Positions 55,707 to 63,970 of a DNA stretch of 64,000 nucleotides are shown here, one piece after another. Position 1 is the stretch's first letter. Every line of letters starts with the position of its first letter. A program made the position numbers and the translations under genes. The stretch comes from an uncultured Clostridium sp. Lineage in GTDB: Bacteria; Bacillota; Clostridia; Clostridiales; Clostridiaceae. The notes beneath the pieces were generated by a model. The model had not been told where the DNA came from and made no database searches. It saw nothing but the letters and a program-made list of their open reading frames with translations. The stretch is from assembly GCA_937927335.1 (NCBI GenBank), contig CALBDU010000024.1, forward strand, positions 1 through 64,000. The letters run 5' to 3'.

Positions 55707-56684
55707 ATGATGTTTAAACGAAATAATAAAAGCAATATCAACTCGAAAGTACCTGCGCAAATAGTTAATTCGGATAAACCAAATGATGATATTATACAAT
55801 TTCAATACATGGACCAAGTATTTGAATTAGCTGACCAGACAAATCACCAAATTCATAACCTCCTCATTGAGGAAGGAAATATAACCTACAGCTTTGAAAA
55901 TTTATTAAACGGCATCGGGTATACCGCTGATCAGATACAACAGGTAATGGAACATTTAAACTCACTTTCTTCGCACAGCAATAATACCCAGAACAAAGTG
56001 GACATCGTATTTAAGAGCCTGGAAAACTCCTCCCAACAGGTTAGTTCTGCAAAATCAGGCATCAACAGCTTAACAACTGAAATGCAGAATGTATCTGATG
56101 TATTTGAAGAATTTTTTACTTTCTTCAGCGAACTGCAGAGGCAGTATACAAATATTAATAACTTTGCAACAATTATAACAAACATCGCAAACCAGACAAA
56201 CCTTCTTTCACTAAATGCTGCAATTGAGGCAGCAAGAGTTGGAGAGGCTGGGAAAGGTTTTGCTGTAGTTGCAAATGAAATAAAAAAACTATCGGAAACC
56301 ACCAAAAATAGTGTAAAGGATATTATGGATGCCTTAAAAAGCATGGATTTAATAATGGGCAAGCTTAACCGTAAATCCTCAGAGGGTAAGATGGTGGTTT
56401 CAAACACATCAAATATGATAGGCAATTCAACCAATCTTCTTGACAATATTGTGCAGGCGGAAAAGGAAGTCTATATCCATATGAATGATGTTAAACAATC
56501 TCAAAACACAAATATTCGCAGTATTAGTGAAGTCTCTGCAAATATATCCAACATAAGTGACAGGGCTAAGGATGAGCACACAGCTTTGGATAAGCTTGTG
56601 TACTCTGTTCAGTCAAAATCAGATTACTATATGCAGATATTAAACCATTTAAATCAAATAAAAATATTCAACGAGGAACCTTGA
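55707..56684 (+). CDS. Soluble methyl-accepting chemotaxis-type signalling protein
   Basis: A 325-aa protein with no membrane helix and no periplasmic domain. The central region is the chemoreceptor hairpin tip ([36 protein letters not shown]), which contacts CheA/CheW. The flanking coiled coils are long. The N-terminal 50 residues have no known sensor domain, so input may come from the FIST partner. AGGAGG precedes both ATGs at 55707 and 55710; the second has the better spacing. Confidence 0.9.
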   Translation: MMFKRNNKSNINSKVPAQIVNSDKPNDDIIQFQYMDQVFELADQTNHQIHNLLIEEGNITYSFENLLNGIGYTADQIQQVMEHLNSLSSHSNNTQNKVDIVFKSLENSSQQVSSAKSGINSLTTEMQNVSDVFEEFFTFFSELQRQYTNINNFATIITNIANQTNLLSLNAAIEAARVGEAGKGFAVVANEIKKLSETTKNSVKDIMDALKSMDLIMGKLNRKSSEGKMVVSNTSNMIGNSTNLLDNIVQAEKEVYIHMNDVKQSQNTNIRSISEVSANISNISDRAKDEHTALDKLVYSVQSKSDYYMQILNHLNQIKIFNEEP

Positions 56685-56757
56685 TAAATTTTCCATTTCC
56701 ACTTTATTCTTTATTATGTCTATGATAAAATTAAAAAAAGTGGAGAGGAGAATGCTT

Positions 56758-57222
56758 ATGTTTGATATTAAACTACATGAACAAAATTCTCAGCCTGTTC
56801 TTTCTATAAGGACAAGAACCAGCCTTCAGCAGCTGCCTAATCTTATAGGTCAAAGCTATGAAAGAATTGACAAATACATGAAGGAAATTAATGTTAAACC
56901 CTCCGACGCTCCTTTTACTGCATACTATAACCTAAGCATGGATGATATGGATGTGGAGATTGGTTTCCCTATTTCCGGAGCAGTTCCAGGAAAGGATGAT
57001 ATAACCTATCATGAATTTCCTCCCAGCAAAGTAGTAACTGCAATGTACAAAGGGTCTTATTCCGGTATGGAAAAAACCTACGAAGGCATATTTAAATGGA
57101 TTAAAGAGGAAGGTTATACACCCACAGGGGTATACTTTGAATACTATTATAACTCTCCTGATGAAGTACCTGAAAATGAACTTTTAACAAAAATAGTTAT
57201 ACCAGTTCAAGCAGTGAAATAA
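56758..57222 (+). CDS. GyrI-like effector-binding domain protein
   Basis: A 154-aa protein of the AraC effector-binding/GyrI-like (SOUL-type) superfamily: QPVLSIRTRTSLQQLPNLI, DDMDVEIGFPISG, KVVTAMYKGSYSGMEKTYEG, YFEYYYNSPDEVPENELLT. Stand-alone members bind drugs or other small molecules. The start at ATG 56758 has GAGAGGAG 7 bases upstream. It may be co-transcribed with the FIST/MCP genes (gap of 73 bases). Confidence 0.88.
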   Translation: MFDIKLHEQNSQPVLSIRTRTSLQQLPNLIGQSYERIDKYMKEINVKPSDAPFTAYYNLSMDDMDVEIGFPISGAVPGKDDITYHEFPPSKVVTAMYKGSYSGMEKTYEGIFKWIKEEGYTPTGVYFEYYYNSPDEVPENELLTKIVIPVQAVK

Positions 57223-57225
57223 ATA

Positions 57226-57247
57226 AGGCAAACCGCTGGGTTTGCCT
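57226..57247. terminator. Hairpin between converging GyrI-like and EamA genes
   Basis: AGGCAAACC - 4 bases - GGTTTGCCT, a 9-bp stem; followed on the minus strand by TTATTTATTT. It likely serves both converging genes. Confidence 0.65.
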
Positions 57248-57257
57248 ATTGACTTCT

Positions 57258-58181
57258 CTATTCACTTGAGCCTTGCATCTTGGCAAGCTTGCCAAATTGA
57301 AATTTAATATTCCCTTCTGAAAAGTAAATTCCGCCTAAAATAAAAGCTAAACCCAGTACAGAGAAAAAAGTTATTCTTTCGCTAAGTATTGCTGCTGATA
57401 AAATAATTGTTATTATCGGCTGCAGATACATATAAATACTGGTTTTAATTGCTCCTATTGACGCTACTGCGAAATTCCACGTCATATAGCATATAGCTGA
57501 CGCACCAATCCCAAGATAAAGCATATTGCCTAAGTTGATAACTGCTGCAAATCCTTTAAAGTCGAATCTGAAATTAGTACCTATTAATACAGGAATAAGA
57601 AAAATCAATCCATAAAAAAATATTTTTCTGGTACACAAAATAATATTGTAATTATAGGTGCTTATTTTTTTCATTAATACAGAATATACTGCCCAGGAAA
57701 TTGCTGAAAACATTGCCAGCACATCCCCTATGGGATTAAGCTTCAGTACACAGCTGCCATTGTATGCAATCAACACTACTCCCACCATGGATATGGCGAA
57801 TCCCCCGAAAAACTTTGGCTGCAGCTCCTCATCACGCAAAAAAATAAAGGACAATACTGCAGTTATAAATGGAGTGACAGAAACCAAAACTCCCACGTTG
57901 GAAGCCATGGTATTTGCCAGAGCAAAATTATTGAACAGGAAAAATGCTGTTATACCGCTGATGCCAGCACCCATAAAAATCAATTCTTCCTTAATGCTCT
58001 TATATTTTATGAAGGATGGTTTTATCAACAGCATAAGAATATATGCTATTATAATTCTGTAGAAGAAAATTTCTATTGGTGTAAAGCTTCCTAACAGGAC
58101 CTTGGTGGAAATTCCTGTTGTGCTCCATACAAATATCGTAAACAAGGCGCATATATGCCCTTTTTTTAATGCTTTATCCAT
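57258..58181 (-). CDS. EamA/DMT-family transporter (copy 1)
   Basis: A 307-aa membrane protein with ten predicted helices in two EamA repeats (VWSTTGISTKVLLGSFTPIE; ISWAVYSVLMKKIST). The family exports amino acids, metabolites or drugs. AGGAGG lies before ATG 58181, 11 bases after the tetR stop, so it is in the TetR operon and its likely target. It is a close paralog of the transporter at 59197. Confidence 0.9.
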   Translation of the reverse strand: MDKALKKGHICALFTIFVWSTTGISTKVLLGSFTPIEIFFYRIIIAYILMLLIKPSFIKYKSIKEELIFMGAGISGITAFFLFNNFALANTMASNVGVLVSVTPFITAVLSFIFLRDEELQPKFFGGFAISMVGVVLIAYNGSCVLKLNPIGDVLAMFSAISWAVYSVLMKKISTYNYNIILCTRKIFFYGLIFLIPVLIGTNFRFDFKGFAAVINLGNMLYLGIGASAICYMTWNFAVASIGAIKTSIYMYLQPIITIILSAAILSERITFFSVLGLAFILGGIYFSEGNIKFQFGKLAKMQGSSE

Positions 58182-58192
58182 TTAATGCCCTC

Positions 58193-58756
58193 CTATATAT
58201 GATCTTTAATAAATAATTTCCAGCATGCTTCATGCCTTTTTTCATAAGCCTCTATGTTACGGTAGGCAAGTGCAGAAAATAATCCAACTACAATAGTTAT
58301 AAAAACCTGTACCTTCCGCTCATTTTCCAATTCATCTTTTCCGTTTTTTGAAATAACATTTCTTACCCTTGTTTCAATTTCATCAAAATATGTATTACAT
58401 TTATCTCCAAGTTCCTCGGTGAGCTTTTCTGGCGGCATATAGGACGTAGCAATTATGAACTTGATATTGTACTCCTTGTCGCTTGTAAATCTCTCTTTAA
58501 TAATTGCGATAAAATTATTAAGAAATTCAGCAGAATTTATACATTCCTTGCTGAAATACTCATCCAAAAATTCCTTCTCCTCTTGAAGTACCGTGTTAAG
58601 CACTGATATGAAAATATCCTCTTTGCTTTTATAATGGGCATATATGGATTGTTTTTTCATCCCCAGCTCCTCAGTAATCATGCTTAAGGATGTACCCTCA
58701 TAACCAAACTTAGAAAAACATTTAAGTGCACTTCTTTTAATATCATCTGCAGACAT
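58193..58756 (-). CDS. TetR-family repressor
   Basis: A 187-aa regulator with an N-terminal HTH (DIKRSALKCFSKFGYEGTSL, MKKQSIYAHYKSKEDIF) and a C-terminal ligand domain. GGAGG is 6 bases before ATG 58756. The first gene of a two-gene operon with the EamA transporter; a perfect palindrome lies in its promoter, so it probably represses this operon until an inducer binds. Confidence 0.92.
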   Translation of the reverse strand: MSADDIKRSALKCFSKFGYEGTSLSMITEELGMKKQSIYAHYKSKEDIFISVLNTVLQEEKEFLDEYFSKECINSAEFLNNFIAIIKERFTSDKEYNIKFIIATSYMPPEKLTEELGDKCNTYFDEIETRVRNVISKNGKDELENERKVQVFITIVVGLFSALAYRNIEAYEKRHEACWKLFIKDHI

Positions 58757-58780
58757 GACAGCCTCCGTATTTTATTTTAT

Positions 58781-58814
58781 ATAATTAATTAACGAACGTT
58801 CGTTAATTAATTAT
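58781..58814. promoter_or_regulatory. 34-bp perfect palindrome: TetR operator
   Basis: Arms ATAATTAATTAACGAAC and its exact complement with no spacer, centre AACGTT, 25-58 bases before the tetR start. The core ACGAACGTTCGT resembles known operators of TetR-type repressors. It overlaps the expected -35/-10 region. Confidence 0.75.
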
Positions 58815-58867
58815 ATTCCTAATATTTCATAATTGTCAATAAAAAAATACCTGTTAAGGAGTTAACA

Positions 58868-58892
58868 GCTAATTCCACTGCATAAACGTCCC
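58868..58892 (-). repeat. Single CGTCCC-type repeat
   Basis: GCTAATTCCACTGCATAAAC then GTCCC, 9 bases past the stop codon of the selenoprotein candidate. Same orientation as the other right-hand copies. Confidence 0.7.
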
Positions 58893-58900
58893 TACAGGTA

Positions 58901-59185
58901 TCAAAAGAGTTTTACCCCTTCAACATCTATATATTTAACCATAAGAAATTTTTTAAGCACAAATTTCAAGGGCTTCTCTAATGGCAAAAGTATTGGAATA
59001 TAAACCTCTATGCCTTGCACAGCATACTTTTCGTAATTACTTGGCACCGCCGGCACCAGGTGCTCCACGTTGGGCAGAGCCATGCTCCCTCAGCAAAGAT
59101 TGGCCTTTTGCATATTCAAGGTTAAAGTCTTTATACTTTTATTCTTCAAAAATGTCAAAGCGTCCTCACTTATACTAAAAATCAA
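58901..59185 (-). CDS. Candidate selenoprotein, CC/Se-motif family (in-frame UGA)
   Basis: Read from TTG 59185 the frame runs 31 codons, meets TGA at 59092-59090, and continues for 62 codons to the TGA at 58901. The joined protein (94 aa) reads IFSISEDALTFLKNKSIKTL, TLNMQKANLC, then UGA, then GSMALPNVEHLVPAVPSNYE, KYAVQGIEVYIP and LKFVLKKFLMVKYIDVEGVK. This fits the CC/Se motif family of small HesB-like proteins, whose members have Cys-Cys or Cys-Sec at this place, so UGA most likely codes for Sec. TAGGAG (overlapping the stop of the EamA gene) lies 8 bases before the TTG, so the two are co-transcribed. The DNA just 3' of the UGA is unusually GC-rich and can fold. The start is uncertain: one extra T would make an ATG in frame. 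Confidence 0.72.
59038..59089 (-). promoter_or_regulatory. GC-rich block after the UGA: possible bacterial SECIS
   Basis: Directly 3' of the UGA the mRNA reads GGGAGCAUGGCUCUGCCC, which can pair GAGC with GCUC around AUG and close with GGG/CCC, and a second small stem GCAC-CUG-GUGC follows. GC content is far above the surrounding AT-rich genes. Bacterial SECIS hairpins lie in this position, but they have little sequence conservation and I could not fold the RNA. Confidence 0.4.
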
Positions 59186-59196
59186 AAAATCATCTC

Positions 59197-60135
59197 CTAA
59201 TTATACTGATCCTCTTGGGATTCTTCCGGGCATAGCTCTTCATCCTTATGCCTTTTTAATTTCTTTTCAGATAAATATATTCCTGCCAAGATTAGTGCCA
59301 CACCCAGCATTGAGATTATGGTTACTTTCTCCTTAAGCACTATTGTTGAAACAATTATTGTGATTATGGGAGAAATATATAAATATGCGCTGGTTTTTAC
59401 AGCCCCCAAAATGCCTAGTGCATAATTCCACGTTACATAGGTAGCTGCAGATGCACCAAGACCCAGGTAGAGCATGTTCAATATATTGCCCATATTGTCA
59501 AACTGTTCTAAGCTGAATTGAAAATTATCATAAACCATAACTGGTATCAGAAAAATAATACCATAAAAAATAATTTTCCTGGTGTATAGAATTGGATTAT
59601 ATTTATATGTGCTGATTTTTTTCATAAGGATACAGTATAAAGCCCAAGCAAGAGCAGATAACAACGCAAATATATCTCCTATTGGGTTAAGCCTCAAAAC
59701 ATGATTCCCATTATACCCTATTAAAATTATTCCTAAAATTGATATGGCAAAGCCTATAAAGAAATTGACACTAAGCTCTTCATCCTTCAAGAAGAAATGA
59801 GCCAGTACCGCTGTAAAAAATGGTGATACTGAAATGAGCACAGCTGTATTTGAGGCATAAGTATAGACCAGAGCAGTATTTTGAAAAATAAAATACATGG
59901 TAACCCCGGTAAGCCCTGCTCCTGCAAATATGAACTCTTCCCATAAACTTTTATATTTTATAAAACGAGGACATATTATAAGCAAAGCACCATAAGCAAT
60001 AATAATTCTGTAAAAAAACAATTCCACCGGTGAAAATGAATTTATCAAAATTTTTGAGGAAACAGATGCAGTCCCCCATATCAATATAGTTATCAACGCC
60101 AATAAATGTCCCTTTTGTTTAAGATGTTTCTCCAT
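59197..60135 (-). CDS. EamA/DMT-family transporter (copy 2)
   Basis: A 312-aa ten-helix transporter, clearly paralogous to the one at 57258: both share FSPVELFFYRIIIAY-type, FFTAVL, LALLSALAWALYCILMKKIST and NYALGILGAVKTSAYLYISP patterns. Start ATG 60135 aligns with the start of copy 1; GGGG lies 4-5 bases upstream, and the frame extends further into the HD-GYP gene without need. It has a charged C-terminal tail. It is upstream of, and probably co-transcribed with, the selenoprotein candidate. Confidence 0.88.
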   Translation of the reverse strand: MEKHLKQKGHLLALITILIWGTASVSSKILINSFSPVELFFYRIIIAYGALLIICPRFIKYKSLWEEFIFAGAGLTGVTMYFIFQNTALVYTYASNTAVLISVSPFFTAVLAHFFLKDEELSVNFFIGFAISILGIILIGYNGNHVLRLNPIGDIFALLSALAWALYCILMKKISTYKYNPILYTRKIIFYGIIFLIPVMVYDNFQFSLEQFDNMGNILNMLYLGLGASAATYVTWNYALGILGAVKTSAYLYISPIITIIVSTIVLKEKVTIISMLGVALILAGIYLSEKKLKRHKDEELCPEESQEDQYN

Positions 60136-60157
60136 AAATCCCCACTTATCTTTTGTT

Positions 60158-61411
60158 TTATATATTAAACCTGTTTTCATAAAATCTTCTGGATTTTGCC
60201 TGTTCTTCCTTTACATATCCATTGATATAATCGTAATTGTCAAAAAGCAGCTCAACAACCCTTTTATCCAATAGCCCATTTCTTGACTGCTCATCAATAA
60301 TACTGTAAATCTGATTCTTGTCCATACCTTTTCTATAAGGCCTATCCTCAGAAATGGCGGTAAAGATATCTGCCACAGTTAAAATTCGAGAGCCTGTACC
60401 AATCTCTTCTGCACAACAGTGGAAGGGATAGCCGCTGCCATCCAGTTTTTCATGGTGAAAAGCAGCCCATTCAGCAATTCTCTGCAAACCTCCAATAGAA
60501 TTTATTGTATGGTACGTATAATATGTATGACATTTTATAACCTCAAATTCCTGTGCAGTTAGCTTGCCCGGTTTTTCCAGTATGCTGTTTGGAATAACAA
60601 GCTTACCTATGTCATGGAGATTTCCAGCAATTCTCATTGATTTAACGTCAACTACTGCCATGCCAAACAGTTCAGCGATTTTTGCCGCACATGCAGAAAC
60701 TCCCGCAGTATGAGTAGCTGTGAATCTTGATTTAAAGTCAATTAAATCCCTATACAGATTTGATATTAACAGTATATTGTCAAGATCAATCTGAATATCC
60801 CTGAAGGGCCCATTATTAAGGAGAAATTCGTATAATCTTGGAGACACAAGATCCAGCCAAAATTCCTCTTTTTCTGATACATCAATGAAATATTCAATTA
60901 CCTTCTTGTTCAATTCTAAACTTTCAAGTTTTTTGATAGTTTCTATGATATCCCTGTTTTGAAACAAAATGTATTTATCCCTTAAAATGAGGCGTTCAAC
61001 ATAATCTGAAAGTAAAATAACCTGGGCGGCAAACGCGTCCTGATTATCAATGCCTTCTTCATATTCAGCCCATATTTTATGGTGGTTTCCTACTATCTTT
61101 GATATCTTTCTTAGCCATGGTATTTCTTCAATAAGCATTTCGCCTTTTAGAGCATGATCATTTTCATTCACTTTTTTAAAATTATGTACAGAAATTTTTT
61201 CTTCCACAGTCACTGCACCAATATCATGGAGCAATGCTGCCATAAAAATTCTTTCGATTTCTTCAGGTCTTAACCCTGCTGCTTGTACAATTTTAAGAGC
61301 AATAAATGCTGTCCTGTGCTGATGCTGTGATATAGATGGGTTCGCTATATCTGGTATTTCTGATAAAGATAATAATAAATTGCCCAGGTTTACCGAAACT
61401 TTTTTTCTCAT
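60158..61411 (-). CDS. HD-GYP domain protein with two HD domains
   Basis: A 417-aa soluble protein. The first HD domain (about 25-180) has HQHRTAFIALK and ALLHDIGAVTVEEK. The second is a full HD-GYP domain (about 230-400): NLHDIGKLVIPNSILEKPGK, CHTYYTYHTI, AAFHHEKLDGSGYPFHC and TVADIFTAISEDRPYRKGM. HD-GYP enzymes split cyclic di-GMP or related dinucleotides; this one keeps HDxGK and GYP. TAGGAG lies before ATG 61411. No sensor domain is attached. Confidence 0.92.
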   Translation of the reverse strand: MRKKVSVNLGNLLLSLSEIPDIANPSISQHQHRTAFIALKIVQAAGLRPEEIERIFMAALLHDIGAVTVEEKISVHNFKKVNENDHALKGEMLIEEIPWLRKISKIVGNHHKIWAEYEEGIDNQDAFAAQVILLSDYVERLILRDKYILFQNRDIIETIKKLESLELNKKVIEYFIDVSEKEEFWLDLVSPRLYEFLLNNGPFRDIQIDLDNILLISNLYRDLIDFKSRFTATHTAGVSACAAKIAELFGMAVVDVKSMRIAGNLHDIGKLVIPNSILEKPGKLTAQEFEVIKCHTYYTYHTINSIGGLQRIAEWAAFHHEKLDGSGYPFHCCAEEIGTGSRILTVADIFTAISEDRPYRKGMDKNQIYSIIDEQSRNGLLDKRVVELLFDNYDYINGYVKEEQAKSRRFYENRFNI

Positions 61412-61443
61412 AAGTTTGTCTCCTAAATGCCAAAAGTTAAACT

Positions 61444-61836
61444 TTATTTTGAAGCAATAAGCTTGTCCTGACCTAAAATATGATCTTTAATCCAATTTGC
61501 CACGAAATCTAAAATCTCCAGCAAATGTTGACCCTGGTCATTATCAACCTTTTTTAAATCAATACCATTAATTTTCTCTATGAAGTCATTATGAGCAACC
61601 TTTTGTGAAAAGAACCTTTTATAACTAATGCTTTCCATATAATCCTCTTCTGTTTTAAAATGATATGCTGTATACGCCTTCAATTCTTCTATTATCTCAA
61701 CAATTTCATCATATTTATCAATTCTAAAATTATTTTTCAGCAGATTGTATGCTCTTCCTGCTATTTCAAAAAGTTTCTCATGCTGTTGGTCAATTTTTTC
61801 AATGCCAATTTTGTAATCTTCACTCCATGTAATCAT
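61444..61836 (-). CDS. Bacteriohemerythrin
   Basis: A 130-aa diiron O2-binding protein. Ligands are visible in DQQHEKLFEIA, YHFKTEEDYM, HNDFIEKIN and WIKDHILGQDK. ITWSEDYKIGI is the usual N-terminus. ATG 61836 is 8-9 bases after GGAGG; the longer TTG start lies in that ribosome site. It lies just upstream of the HD-GYP gene (gap 32 bases), a pairing that suggests oxygen sensing linked to nucleotide signalling. Confidence 0.92.
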   Translation of the reverse strand: MITWSEDYKIGIEKIDQQHEKLFEIAGRAYNLLKNNFRIDKYDEIVEIIEELKAYTAYHFKTEEDYMESISYKRFFSQKVAHNDFIEKINGIDLKKVDNDQGQHLLEILDFVANWIKDHILGQDKLIASK

Positions 61837-61932
61837 AACCTTTACCTCCAAATAATCATTTGTACTAAAAATAGTTTATCACCTGGAAGTAGCAGTTACA
61901 ACCCCATCTTATACAGGCATTAAGTATATTTA

Positions 61933-62073
61933 TTACTTTTTACTTTTTTTAACTGTTTGATACTTCAATCCATCTTTTTCTGAAGGATCAATATATACAT
62001 AATCACCCTGTTCATTTTTTCTTAAACCTAAAGATTTCATTTTCTTTTTTGTTACCGAATATTTTGTGCTCAT
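61933..62073 (-). CDS. Conserved-looking 46-aa basic protein
   Basis: From ATG 62073, with AAGGAG 6 bases upstream: MSTKYSVTKKKMKSLGLRKN, EQGDYVYIDPSEKDG, LKYQTVKKSKK. Strongly basic at both ends with an acidic centre. The good ribosome site and codon pattern support a real gene. I do not recognise the family; it may bind nucleic acid. Confidence 0.6.
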   Translation of the reverse strand: MSTKYSVTKKKMKSLGLRKNEQGDYVYIDPSEKDGLKYQTVKKSKK

Positions 62074-62134
62074 CTTAATCTCCTTTTCTTTTTATAATGC
62101 TATTATTCTTAAATTTCAATATTTTATTCTTATC

Positions 62135-62247
62135 AAAGCTGCTGCATAACCGTCTAATTTCATGGATGCAACGTGAAAACCAGAGCATAACCGTCCCTCA
62201 ACTTCTTCGGCGCACATGAAAACCAGAGCATGACCGTCCCCAACTTC
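62135..62247 (-). repeat. Three CGTCCCC-type repeats
   Basis: Copies at 62135-62154 (GCTGCATAACCGTC), 62173-62205 and 62215-62247 (both GAAAACCAGAGCAT then AACCGTCCC or GACCGTCCCC). The last two are 42 bases apart. They differ from the gltB copies by AACC for AAAC, a subfamily shared with the copy at the right window edge. Confidence 0.8.
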
Positions 62248-62285
62248 GTCCCCACCTCTTCACAACCTTTGCTTTTCAGTTTTAA

Positions 62286-62318
62286 CCAAAAAAATTGGCT
62301 GTGCAAATAACACAGCCA
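62286..62318 (-). terminator. Flavodiiron protein gene terminator
   Basis: On the minus strand TGGCTGTG - 7 bases - CACAGCCA followed by ATTTTTTTGG, just after the stop codon at 62332. Confidence 0.8.
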
Positions 62319-62331
62319 TAAAATGATTTAT

Positions 62332-63522
62332 CTATTTAACTTTTTCTGCAAAATCCCGTCCGAAATCTCTGCATCTGGTGAGGCCTGTTTCATCTGGGTT
62401 CCAAAGCTCCTTTATACCTTCATTAATTATATCGAAGCCGGCCTTGGTTAGCTCCTCAGTTATCATTTTAACTGACTCGCCACTCCATCCGTAAGAGCCA
62501 AAGGCTGTTGCCTTTTTCCCCTTAAAGCCAAGGCCCTTTATCATCTCCAGTATAGCAGCCGATGATGATAAAATACCTTTGTTTATTGTGGATGAACCTA
62601 CCAGAACAGCTTTCGATTTGAATACTTCAGCAATAATATCGTTTTTGTCGCTCTTGGATGAATTGTAAACTTTTATTGCCACATCGCCATCTACTGACTT
62701 TATGCCCTCTGCAATGGTTTCGGCCATTCTCCTGGTGGCATTCCACATAGTATCATAAATGATGGTTATTTGATTTTCCTTGAAGCTTTGAGCCCACTCC
62801 ATATATTTATTGACAATCTGGAGCGGATCCTTTCTCCATATAATTCCATGACTAGGACAGATCATTTTAACAGGCAGGTTAAAGCTCAAAACCTCTTCGA
62901 TTTTCTTAACCACCAGTGCACTGAAAGGCGTAAGGATATTTGCATAGTATTTTATTGCCTCCTGATACAACTCTGCGCTGTCAACCTTATCATTGTACAT
63001 TAATTCAGAAGCATAGTGCTGACCGAAAGCATCATTGCTAAATAATATTTCCTCTCCATTCAAATAAGAAAACATACTGTCAGGCCAATGCAGCATTCTT
63101 GCCTCCACAAACGTTATCTTATTTCCCCCCAAATCCAATGTGTCTCCGGTTTTAACCTCAACAAAGTTCCAGTCCTCATGATAGTGAGCTTTTAACATTT
63201 TGGCTCCGTTTTTAGTGCAATAAATAGGTGTATTAGGAATTTCCTTCATCAATTCCGGAAGAGCACCACTGTGGTCACTTTCTGAATGGTTGGCTATTAT
63301 GTAATCTATTTTAGTTATATCAATTTCATTTTTTAAATTAGCTATAAACTCCTTTGCAAATGGTTTCCAGACAGTATCAATCAATACAGTTTTCTCGTCT
63401 CTAACTAAATATGAATTGTATGAAGATCCTCTGTGAGTTGAGTACTCTTCACCATGAAATGTTTGCAGATCCCAGTCAATTTTCCCTACCCATGTAATCT
63501 TATCATTAATTTTAAATGACAT
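62332..63522 (-). CDS. fprA: Flavodiiron protein (A-type flavoprotein, NO/O2 reductase)
   Basis: A 396-aa enzyme reducing O2 to water or NO to N2O. N-terminal metallo-beta-lactamase-like diiron domain with ANHSESDHSGALPEL and the later ligands in MLHWPDSM and CPSHGIIW; C-terminal flavodoxin domain from about residue 255 (ITIIYDTMWNATRRMAETIA) binding FMN. AAGGAGG lies 7 bases before ATG 63522. Part of the oxygen/NO defence set with rubrerythrin and hcp. Confidence 0.95.
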   Translation of the reverse strand: MSFKINDKITWVGKIDWDLQTFHGEEYSTHRGSSYNSYLVRDEKTVLIDTVWKPFAKEFIANLKNEIDITKIDYIIANHSESDHSGALPELMKEIPNTPIYCTKNGAKMLKAHYHEDWNFVEVKTGDTLDLGGNKITFVEARMLHWPDSMFSYLNGEEILFSNDAFGQHYASELMYNDKVDSAELYQEAIKYYANILTPFSALVVKKIEEVLSFNLPVKMICPSHGIIWRKDPLQIVNKYMEWAQSFKENQITIIYDTMWNATRRMAETIAEGIKSVDGDVAIKVYNSSKSDKNDIIAEVFKSKAVLVGSSTINKGILSSSAAILEMIKGLGFKGKKATAFGSYGWSGESVKMITEELTKAGFDIINEGIKELWNPDETGLTRCRDFGRDFAEKVK

Positions 63523-63590
63523 AAATCTTCCTCCTTAAATAAATTCCATATTTATTTAGTATTTGAAAATCCATTGACCTATATACAACT

Positions 63591-63875
63591 TTATATATAC
63601 TTTTCAAACCCATCGGTATATTTAGTAGGATAAAATTCCACCAGCTCATACTTTGCAACTTTTTTGATGTAAAATGGGTCATCCCGTATAATTTCCTCTA
63701 TTTCCTCCTTACTAATTGCATTTGAAATGATAACCCCTCCGGTTCTTGGATTCCTTCTTCCTGAGCATATGAATTTACCCATTGAATAATATTTATCCAA
63801 ATAATTGATGTGGGCTTCAAGCTCTTTGTCAACTTCCTCTAATGGTGCCACATAATTTAAAAGCAGAATAAACAT
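63591..63875 (-). CDS. YciI-like protein
   Basis: A 94-aa YciI/YCII family protein (PLEEVDKELEAHINYLDKYY, GKFICSGRRNPRTGGVIISN, DDPFYIKKVAKYELVEFYPT). The conserved His in the HINYLDKYY helix and the Asp of DDPF are the usual active-site-like pair. GGAGG lies 7 bases before ATG 63875. It is upstream of fprA (gap 68 bases). The function of the family is poorly known. Confidence 0.85.
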   Translation of the reverse strand: MFILLLNYVAPLEEVDKELEAHINYLDKYYSMGKFICSGRRNPRTGGVIISNAISKEEIEEIIRDDPFYIKKVAKYELVEFYPTKYTDGFEKYI

Positions 63876-63970
63876 TTTATTACCTCCAAAATGAATATTA
63901 AGTAAATCAGGCTGCTGAAAATAATCCCGGCAGCCATTATTGTTCTTTTATTTGCTGATTATTTATTCAG

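Noticed and set aside
58981..59178. Rightward 65-codon frame over the UGA-containing gene
   Set aside because: Antisense to the selenoprotein candidate, without a ribosome site and without any recognisable pattern.
59183..59193. ATG at 59193 as start of the selenoprotein candidate
   Set aside because: It is out of frame (ATG-ATT-TTT-TGA) and only one base from the ribosome site; TTG 59185 has normal spacing. It would work only if a T is missing in the run.
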